This document shows, piece after piece, positions 56,650 to 64,000 of a stretch of 64,000 nucleotides of DNA (position 1 is its first letter; each line of letters opens with the position of its first letter). The notes under the pieces were generated by a model. That model was not told the origin of the DNA and ran no database searches. It worked only from the letters and a program-made list of their open reading frames with translations. Both the position numbers and the translations under genes were made by a program. The stretch covers positions 2,646,001 through 2,710,000 of the forward strand of contig JAWHQI010000267.1 in assembly GCA_033032865.1 (NCBI GenBank). The letters are read 5' to 3'. This stretch comes from Dactylorhiza incarnata. Its lineage: Eukaryota; Streptophyta; Magnoliopsida; Asparagales; Orchidaceae.

Positions 56650-57495
56650 GACTGTTTACCCGGAAAACCGCTTCTCGGGTTTGATCACTCTCGGACCGGG
56701 CGAACTGCTGGGTCAGGCCGCTGAGTTCCAGGATCGGTAGCCCTCAGCTCAGGGTAAACCAGACCGGGTGGTCCGAGGTCAGTTTCGGACCGCCCCCAAG
56801 AGTGAAAGTCGCAAAGGGCCAAAATAAGAAGGCTATCCGCGGTCTCAGGAAGGAGGCCGCTCGGGTAGTGCTACAGAGATTCAAGATTCACACCCAGAAG
56901 AGCAAGCCGCAGTTTCAGCTCGGGAATTACTCGGGTTATCTTCTGAAGAGCAGCCAAGCTATGTCCAGAAGACAGACCGCGGTCTCAAACCAGAGGCCGC
57001 CCGGTCTGAATCATTGACTTGGTCCCGGTAACTTCAGCCTCAGGCCAGACAGGTCGGAAGAGCAAGCCGCCAAGCCGCGCGGCTTCTTTCTTTTTTTCTT
57101 TATGCATCCCGTCACCACCTGCCCGTTTCTCCTATACCCGGGCAGGCGGTTATTTTATCCCTGCCCATTCGGGCAGGCCCCCAAGCCTATAAATAGGGGG
57201 CGGCACTGTTCATAAGACACGCACACTCGAATCTAGGAGCTCGCTTGTTTGAGCTGCGGACTCGAGTTTCCCGTCTTGCGGACTGTCTGACCGGCCGGCT
57301 TCTCTTTTTCTGCACTTGCAGCCCGCTGTAATCACTTTTCTTTAATCAAAGGAAAGCCCGTCGCAGGAGTGACATTTGCCGCGGCGGGCGAAGTCTGGCC
57401 TTGACCGCTGCTAGCGGTCTCATCTTTTCATCTAAAAAGTAACCGGCAACCCGCAGCCTCCGGTTTCCCTCGGAGGTGCATTCTCGGACTCAACA
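56650..57495 (+). repeat. Probable 5' LTR of Gypsy-3
   Basis: GC-rich non-coding sequence with repeated GACCGCGGTCTC and GCCGC phrases. It has a TATA box and ends ...CTCAACA at 57495, 53 bases before the gag ATG. The start near 56650 (TGACTGTTTACCCGG) is a guess because the 3' LTR is outside the window. Confidence 0.5.
57188..57196 (+). promoter_or_regulatory. TATA box of Gypsy-3 LTR
   Basis: TATAAATAG followed by a G run, about 360 bases before the gag-pol start. Confidence 0.65.
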
Positions 57496-57548
57496 GAAAC
57501 ACGCGACCTTCAGATCGCGGAGTGTCGGTGAAATCTCTTTTCGCCATA

Positions 57549-60500
57549 ATGTCAGACCGTCAGTTCGCCCTTGGAGACCGCTCCGATCGTAGCGAGGACT
57601 CTCTGTGGGAAGCCCTGGAGCAGTCAAAAAGAGAAGCCGAGCGGGCTCAGAGGGCCACTGATCAGCGCCTTGAAGAGATCAGTCGGACTTTAGCAATACT
57701 AACTGAGCGACTAGTTCCGCAACAAGCCGCGGCCAATCGGGCGGTGACCCCGGTCCTTCCTCCACCTCCTCCTTACTCGCTACCGCAGGCCGCTAATTTC
57801 CAGCTCCAGCAAGAAGATCCTGCGGCTAGGGAAAACTTCTATCAGGAAGCCACGCACAACATGCCAGCTCGAGTCCTCGACTTCCAGGGGGCGACTTCTC
57901 ACGCCGCCCATATTCCCTACCCGCAGGAAGGCGCGGCCCGTCTCTCCTACCCGCCTGAAGTTCCTATTCATCACTCCTACCCGCCAGAAGCAGCCGCCCC
58001 GTCTTCTTATCAGGCGGCTTGTCCGCGAATAGTCGCAGCTCCAGCGGCTTATTGCTCTACTCCTCTATATGAAGACATGGAAGAGACCTCTCCCTTTGTG
58101 GACGAAGTCAGAGGGGAGCCTGCCCCCAATAATTTCAGGGAACCTCGCCTGCCAGCATTCAATGGAGAGACGGATCCCACGGTTCATTTACAAGCTTTCG
58201 AGTCAGCTGTTGCTCTCAGAACCTTGACTGATGCAACCAAGTGCAAGCTTCTGGTGACCTCCTTTGAAGGACAAGCGAGGGAATGGTTTTACGGTCTGCA
58301 TCCCAGATCGATCCGTTGTTTCACAGAGCTGCGAAGAGAATTCCTGCTAAGATTCTCCACTTCAAGGAAAAGAAAGAGCGGCCCGGCAGCCCTTTTCGAT
58401 ATAAAACAACGGGAAGGCGAGACATGGGCTCGTTTTGTGGATCGATTCCAGAGAGAGATCGTGGAAATTCAGAATGTGGACCCGGAACTGTATAGGGTGG
58501 CCCTCATCCATGGCCTAAGGGAGGGCCCCCTAAAATTTGAAGCAAATATAAGGGAGCCTAAGACTTATCAAGAGATGATAAGTTTGGCAAATATGTTTAT
58601 CAGAGGAGAGAAGAGCAATCCAGACTACGTCGCAAAGCTGGTAAGCGACAAGGAGTCATCGAATTCATCCTTCCGTCATCCACCATCGAATCAGTCTCAC
58701 TTCGAACCCCGCTCCCAAAGGGGAAGGAACTACAAAAACAAGCAACCATTTATGGGCCATCAGCGGTTTCAAGATCAGAAGCCACCGTTGGCCATCGCTC
58801 TCGCTCCATCCGCTCCCCTTCCACAAATCATGCCGGTATATTTACCACAGTATGCCGCGCAGCCGCCTCCAATCATTCCATCAACCCAATACGATGATTC
58901 GCAAGACTCATTCACTCCCCTAAATGTCACCATGGACGAGGTAGTCCAGATTCTGCAAAAGAGGCCAGATTTCAAAAGGCCTGCTCCCCTGAAGTCGGAT
59001 ATTCGTAATCGGAATCCGAACCTTTATTGCGAATATCACAAAGAAGGGGGGCATTTAACTGAAGACTGCCGGGCCCTTCGTTTGCTCATAGAAAGACTTC
59101 TGGGAGAAGGAAAGCTCCGGGGTCTAATTCGGAAAGATAAAACTGCTGAGCCAACTACCGAGAAGAAGAAGGAGAAGGAAACAGTAGAAGTAACCTGGGA
59201 ATGCGCCGACGTCGAGGACGCCGGCTATTATGGTGATATCCACCCTTCTACCGAATGCATCGAAGTCAATGATGTGGGCCCCTTAGGGGACATCTATTGT
59301 ATCCATGGGGGAGCTGGAGCAGAGTCATCTCGCAAATCCAGCATTGCGAGAGTTCTAAAGCAGGAAGTGGCGGCCACTACAAGTTCTCCTCCCGAAAGCA
59401 CTATTGTCACGTTTGGTCAGGATGACCTTCCCCCCAATGCTAATCCTTTCGATGATGCGGTGGTTATCAGGGCCGTCATTGAAAACTATACAGTCCACAA
59501 GATTCTGATTGATACTGGCAGCTCCGTCAATCTCCTTTTCCGCCCAACTTTCGAAGCCCTGAAGACTGGAAAGCATTTGCTTCCCACCGATGGGCCCCTC
59601 TACGGTTTTTCTGGGGAGAAGAAGGAAGTAGAGGGTTCAGTGAAGCTCCTGGTCTCTCTCGGAGGAGTGATAAAATTGATCAATTTTGTGGTAGTAGATG
59701 CTCCAAGTAACTACTGCGCCATCTTCGGGAGGCCGATTCTCAATGCGTATATGGCGGTAGTGTCCACCTTTCATCTTGCCCTCAAGTTTGCTGCTGAAGG
59801 AAAACAATATCGGGTTAGGAGCAACCCCAAAGTAGCTCGGGAGTGCTACGTCCGAACTGTCAACATGGTCACCGACGTTCCGCTTCCCAAGATCACGGAT
59901 GAGGTGCTGGAGGTGGCTGAGTCTCCAGAGGCCGCCGAGGAAGGAAAAGATCGAGAAGGGGCTCACTTGGAACCTGCCCAAGTGACTCAAGATGTTCCTA
60001 TCGCTGAAGGGGCAGAAAAGAAGCTGGTCATCAACGCTGAGTTATCAGAGGAGGAGAAAGTGGAGCTAATCTCTTGCCTATTGGGGAATCTGGATATCTT
60101 CGCTTGGTCAGCAGAGGATATGCCTGGAGTGGATCCAGACGTGGCTTGTCATCATCTAAACGTATCTCCTGAGTTCAAGCCCGTCCAACAAAAGAAGAGA
60201 GAAGTGGCGACCAAGCTGGCGTTGCCCATCAGAGAGGAGGTTTCCAAACTCCTAAAAGCGGGTTTCATTTCTGAAATTCAATATCCCACGTGGATGTCGA
60301 ACGTTGTAATGGTTAAGAAATCTGGTGGGAAGTGGCGCATGTGCGTAGACTTCACCAAACTTAATAAAGCGTGCCCTAAAGATTGTTACCCTTTGCCTCG
60401 GATAGATGTTTTAGTTGATTCCGCGGTTGGGTATGGTTTTATGAGTTTCCTCGATGCCTTCTCCGGGTATCATCAAATTAAAATGCACAAGCCTGACATC

Positions 60501-63182
60501 CCGCATACCTCATTTATCACAAACGATGGGTGTTACTGCTATCTCGTAATGCCCTTTGGTCTTAAAAATGCGGGTGCAACATATCAAAGAATGATGGATA
60601 CCGTCTTTAAACATCAAAAGGGCAGGAATCTCGAAGTTTACGTTGATGACCTTCTTCTCAAAAGTAAAACTTTCTCATTACACTTGAAAGACCTCGTAGA
60701 GACGTTCGCTACTCTACGGAGGTTCAAGTTAAAATTGAACCCATTAAAATGTATGTTCGGGGCGAATAAAGGAAAATTTCTTGGACATCTTCTGACTCCT
60801 GATGGCCTTGCACCAAATCCAGATAAGGTGAAGGCCATCCTTGATATGACCCCTCCTCGAAATACTAAAGAAGTTCAACAACTTGGGGTGAGATTGGCAG
60901 GATTGAGCAGGTTTATCTCTAAATCCGGAGATAAAAGTGCCCCATTCTTTAAAACATTGCGAAAGGGATCAAAGTTCGAATGGAGCGGGGAATGTAACAA
61001 GGCTTTCGAGCAACTAAAGGGACAGTTAACTTCGACTCCACTACTCCAAAGTCCCCGTGAGGGGGAAAAGCTATTCTTGTATCTAGGAGTCGGACCAGAA
61101 GCGGTGAGTTCTGTCCTTGTTCGGGAAGAGAAGAGGAGGCAGTTTCCAATATACTATGTCAGCCACATCCTTAAAGATGCCGAAACCAGATATTCGATCC
61201 TGGAGAAACTGGCCTTGGCTTTGGTTATGTCTGCGCGAAGGCTTCGCCCTTATTTTCAGGCTCATTCCATCCAAGTTGTTACAGATCATCCTCTAAAGAG
61301 TATTCTTGAAAAGCCAGATCATTCAGGGAGGTTGGCAAAATGGGCCATTGAACTAAGCGAATTTGAGATATCATATGTCCCCCGAACAGCAATCAAAGCA
61401 CAAATCTTGGCAGACTTCCTGGTAGATACAACAGAGCTTAATCCAGAACAGGCGGTACAATCTCCTCTGGCTTGGGTCATTTATGTGGATGGGGCTTCTG
61501 GCAAAAACTTCATGGGAGCCGGAGTAGTGTTGATCAGTCCAAATGGCATCAGGCTGGAGCAAGCTATCAAGTTCTTCTTCCCAGTTACGAATAACCAGGC
61601 AGAGTATGAAGCACTTCTGGCTGGGCTAAGGCTCGCGAAAGAGTTGGGTATAGAATATGTGCATGTTAGAACTGATTCATTGGTGATGGCTTCCCAAGTC
61701 TTGGGAAATTATGAGACAAGGGAGCCGATTCTGCGAAAGTATCTGCTATTAGCCAAAAAGGAAATCGGAAGATTCAAGTCATTTATTATCGAGCACATCC
61801 CAAGAACGCAAAATGAGGAGGCAGATGAATTGTCGAAGTTCGGTCTTCCATCAGGGGGAGTGACCTTTGAACTTTTTCATCCGGCAATAGACGAGGCAGA
61901 ACTCATGCAGATTGATCATAATCCTTCATGGAAGGATCCTTATGAGTTGTTTCTATCAAAAGGAGAGTTTCACCATTCCATCAAAGATCGGAGAAGATTC
62001 AAAAGGAAGGCGGCATATTATTATCTGATAGCAGGAACACTCTACAGAAAAACTTTGATTTCCCCCTCAGCACGATGTGTTTCGGAAGAAGAAATCCCTA
62101 TCGTACTCCAGGAAGTTCACTCTGGGGAGTGTGGTAGCCATTCAGGGGCAAGAACCTTAGAAAAGAGGATTCTGCGGCAGGGATATTTTTGGCCGACCAT
62201 GAGAAAGGATGCTGAAGCATTTGCCAGGAGGTGTGTGCAGTGCCAAAAGTTCGCTCCTCTTCAGCACCTGCCCGCTCAGTCGCTTAGGTCAATAACGGCA
62301 CCCTGGCCCTTTGCGGTTTGGGGGATGGATCTCATCGGGCCCTTTCCAATGGCCAGCGGTCAGCGCCGCTTTATCATAGTGATGATTGACTACTTCAGCA
62401 AATGGATCGAGGCTAAGGCACTGGCAAGAACTACTACCCAAATCATCAAGAACTTCATCTGGGGAGAAATTGTCTGTCGACACGGAATTCCGCTGGCAAT
62501 CGTCACTGATAATGGTCCACAATTCAATAATCCTGAGATGATAAAATTCTGCGACCAGGTCGGAATTGACCTGCGGTTCTCCTCAGTGCATCATCCAAGG
62601 ACCAATGGCCAGGTAGAAGCAGCCAACAGACGAATCCAGCAGCTCTTGATGAAAAAGGTTTGGAATCAGAAGGGAAACTGGGCAGATCAACTTCCTTCCA
62701 TCCTTTGGACCCTTCGTACTACTCCATCTTCAGCTACAGGGGAAACACCGTTCAAACTATCTCATGGCTCGGAGGCTGTTGTTCCTGTGGAGTTTGAGGT
62801 GGCCACTCCAAGAGTTGTGTACGGAAAAGAAAGAGGAGAAGCATGGATAGAATACAATGACGAGGCTATCAAATACAGTTTGGATCTAATCGAAGAACTT
62901 CAGGATGAGGCAACAATTAGACAAGAAGAAGTTAAAAGGAGGATGGCGAAATACTTCGACAAAAATGTCAGGGTAAAGCATTTCGCGGTTGGCGACGTCG
63001 TACTAAAAAAGGTTGATGCAGCAGCTCGAGCAGGTAATATCGGGAAGTTAAATCCTAATTGGGCAGGACCTTTCATCGTCAAGGAGGCATTAAAAAGTGG
63101 GGCTTATCGCCTCCAGACAAGTGAAGGAGAAGACATCCCGCGTACCTGGAGTGGCGACGACCTCAAACGGTTCTATCCTTGA
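57549..63182 (+). CDS. Gypsy-3 gag-pol polyprotein, intact, 1877 residues (Tat lineage)
   Basis: One unbroken frame. The ATG at 57549 (MSDRQFALGD) is chosen because the nine codons before it start at GTG. Order and rough residues: N-terminal Pro/Tyr-rich gag; capsid-like domain about 197-330 (AREWFYGL); zinc-knuckle CEYHKEGGHLTEDC about 493-507; protease IDTGSS about 654; RT WRMCVDF about 928 and YVDDLLLKS about 1029; RNase H about 1198-1300; second archaeal-type RNase H (YVDGASGK) about 1308-1430; integrase zinc finger about 1523-1570; integrase MDLIGPF 1592, TDNGPQF 1651, NGQVEAAN 1684; C-terminus to LKRFYP. All catalytic motifs look intact. Close in order and sequence to the dead gag-pol of Gypsy-2. 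Confidence 0.97.
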   Translation: MSDRQFALGDRSDRSEDSLWEALEQSKREAERAQRATDQRLEEISRTLAILTERLVPQQAAANRAVTPVLPPPPPYSLPQAANFQLQQEDPAARENFYQEATHNMPARVLDFQGATSHAAHIPYPQEGAARLSYPPEVPIHHSYPPEAAAPSSYQAACPRIVAAPAAYCSTPLYEDMEETSPFVDEVRGEPAPNNFREPRLPAFNGETDPTVHLQAFESAVALRTLTDATKCKLLVTSFEGQAREWFYGLHPRSIRCFTELRREFLLRFSTSRKRKSGPAALFDIKQREGETWARFVDRFQREIVEIQNVDPELYRVALIHGLREGPLKFEANIREPKTYQEMISLANMFIRGEKSNPDYVAKLVSDKESSNSSFRHPPSNQSHFEPRSQRGRNYKNKQPFMGHQRFQDQKPPLAIALAPSAPLPQIMPVYLPQYAAQPPPIIPSTQYDDSQDSFTPLNVTMDEVVQILQKRPDFKRPAPLKSDIRNRNPNLYCEYHKEGGHLTEDCRALRLLIERLLGEGKLRGLIRKDKTAEPTTEKKKEKETVEVTWECADVEDAGYYGDIHPSTECIEVNDVGPLGDIYCIHGGAGAESSRKSSIARVLKQEVAATTSSPPESTIVTFGQDDLPPNANPFDDAVVIRAVIENYTVHKILIDTGSSVNLLFRPTFEALKTGKHLLPTDGPLYGFSGEKKEVEGSVKLLVSLGGVIKLINFVVVDAPSNYCAIFGRPILNAYMAVVSTFHLALKFAAEGKQYRVRSNPKVARECYVRTVNMVTDVPLPKITDEVLEVAESPEAAEEGKDREGAHLEPAQVTQDVPIAEGAEKKLVINAELSEEEKVELISCLLGNLDIFAWSAEDMPGVDPDVACHHLNVSPEFKPVQQKKREVATKLALPIREEVSKLLKAGFISEIQYPTWMSNVVMVKKSGGKWRMCVDFTKLNKACPKDCYPLPRIDVLVDSAVGYGFMSFLDAFSGYHQIKMHKPDIPHTSFITNDGCYCYLVMPFGLKNAGATYQRMMDTVFKHQKGRNLEVYVDDLLLKSKTFSLHLKDLVETFATLRRFKLKLNPLKCMFGANKGKFLGHLLTPDGLAPNPDKVKAILDMTPPRNTKEVQQLGVRLAGLSRFISKSGDKSAPFFKTLRKGSKFEWSGECNKAFEQLKGQLTSTPLLQSPREGEKLFLYLGVGPEAVSSVLVREEKRRQFPIYYVSHILKDAETRYSILEKLALALVMSARRLRPYFQAHSIQVVTDHPLKSILEKPDHSGRLAKWAIELSEFEISYVPRTAIKAQILADFLVDTTELNPEQAVQSPLAWVIYVDGASGKNFMGAGVVLISPNGIRLEQAIKFFFPVTNNQAEYEALLAGLRLAKELGIEYVHVRTDSLVMASQVLGNYETREPILRKYLLLAKKEIGRFKSFIIEHIPRTQNEEADELSKFGLPSGGVTFELFHPAIDEAELMQIDHNPSWKDPYELFLSKGEFHHSIKDRRRFKRKAAYYYLIAGTLYRKTLISPSARCVSEEEIPIVLQEVHSGECGSHSGARTLEKRILRQGYFWPTMRKDAEAFARRCVQCQKFAPLQHLPAQSLRSITAPWPFAVWGMDLIGPFPMASGQRRFIIVMIDYFSKWIEAKALARTTTQIIKNFIWGEIVCRHGIPLAIVTDNGPQFNNPEMIKFCDQVGIDLRFSSVHHPRTNGQVEAANRRIQQLLMKKVWNQKGNWADQLPSILWTLRTTPSSATGETPFKLSHGSEAVVPVEFEVATPRVVYGKERGEAWIEYNDEAIKYSLDLIEELQDEATIRQEEVKRRMAKYFDKNVRVKHFAVGDVVLKKVDAAARAGNIGKLNPNWAGPFIVKEALKSGAYRLQTSEGEDIPRTWSGDDLKRFYP

Positions 63183-64000
63183 AATGTCTTCCTTACTTTT
63201 CTGCAGATGCTTGAGATATTTTAATAAGAAGCTCCATACTGACACTTCTCCATGTCTGATGTTTCTTTTCTGCATGTTCTCATATATCAAACTCACTGAA
63301 CCACGGAGACATCGCCAAGTTCTGCTCGAACCCCCTCGGATTGTAGTCATTAGCGTAAAACCATGAAGATCATGTGTAGCGGGGAGTTTTCGCACACGTG
63401 TAGTGGTAGCTTGCCAATTCCCGTGCGGCGGTCTTCAGAACCTTGGATCCCGGCTGATATCCGACACACCCCTGCATCAAGGGAGGTCTAGGTGAATGTT
63501 GGCTCTATCATGCCCCGAGGGGGATATAATTACAGCTTCGATGATCCTTCTGAGGAAAGCAATGTCGGTATAGCCCCCGCGGCATAACCACACCTGCCCA
63601 ACTGATCATCTTAGTCCGTGACTATCGAATACTCCAAGGAACTCTCAAGCGATGCCTAAGCGGGACCCACAACTGAGTTGATCTCTCTGAGGAAAGCAAT
63701 GTTCGCCGCCTAGGCCCACCTGCCCAATTGATCAACTCGGCTTGTAGCCCTAGGCAGGAGAGCAGTCGAGTCGCTTACAGCCCTTATGACCACTTGAGGA
63801 AAGCAATGTTCGCCGCCTAGGCCCACCTGCCCACTTGGTCATCTGGGTCTGTACTTGTTTCTCTTTATTTCTACGGCTCTTATGACCACCTGAGGAAAGT
63901 AATGTTCGCCGCCAAGGCCCACCTGCCCACTTGGTCATCTGAGCCTGTAGATTATCCTTTTTTCTTTACAGGAAAAATATTCATCTCATGTGGTTTTTTG
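63183..64000 (+). repeat. Post-pol spacer of Gypsy-3 with tandem hairpin units
   Basis: Units containing TGAGGAAAGCAATGTTCGCC and CCCACCTGCCCACTTGGTCA occur at about 63550-63610 (diverged), 63683-63735, 63785-63842 and 63880-63940. Each is flanked by TGACCAC and GTGGTCA-like arms (TATGACCACTTGAGG...TTGGTCATCTG), so each could fold. No antisense gene is visible before the window ends. The 3' LTR is outside. Confidence 0.75.

Overview
This is nuclear DNA of a flowering plant, very probably a eudicot. The evidence is a spliced microsomal cytochrome P450 gene with short GT-AG introns and dense nested plant transposable elements (Ty3/Gypsy of chromovirus and Tat types, Ty1/Copia, CACTA, hAT-like and PIF/Harbinger-like MITEs). 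No rRNA gene, tRNA gene, CRISPR array or bacterial feature was seen. Species cannot be read from the sequence.

Layout. Positions 1-8737 and 17138-18078 are old chromovirus-type LTR material: a 2.3-2.8 kb direct repeat and a diverged inverted repeat. A complete non-autonomous LTR element without coding capacity (8738-17137, LTRs of 2.6 kb, target duplication CCCGA) sits inside it. A truncated Gypsy start (LTR end, primer site, 55-codon gag fragment) lies at 18079-18496. From 18.5 to 24.8 kb is AT-rich intergenic DNA with several small inverted-repeat elements, including a two-level palindrome at 23197-23630. A young Copia element on the minus strand (24833-29163, TSD GTTAC) is inserted into the RNase H region of an older Copia remnant.

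The only complete host gene is a CYP90-like P450 on the minus strand (29989-33935, six exons, 503 codons). A partial paralogue consisting of its last two exons lies at 55374-56016. The two were evidently tandem duplicates in the same orientation and are now separated by a 20-kb nest of transposons. Copia-2 (35117-54797, TSD GTTAG) contains a 12.3-kb Tat-type Gypsy element (37173-49514, TSD CCCTC) and a CACTA element (51424-54080, TSD TTG). Upstream of the P450 fragment is a third Gypsy element with an unbroken 1877-residue gag-pol (57549-63182), whose 3' end lies outside the window.

Most notable: the Tat element at 37173-49514 carries, antisense to its gag-pol, two consecutive three-exon genes. 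Each has its own TATA box, and both keep reading frame exactly across all four predicted introns (79-92 bp). They would encode a 483-residue basic/RS-rich/coiled-coil protein and a 568-residue protein resembling the 'putative gypsy type transposon' domain. The gag-pol of the same element is closed by six in-frame stop codons but has no frameshift. Antisense ORFs are known in Tat-lineage retrotransposons, but an apparently intact two-gene module with separate promoters is the best candidate here for a little-described system.
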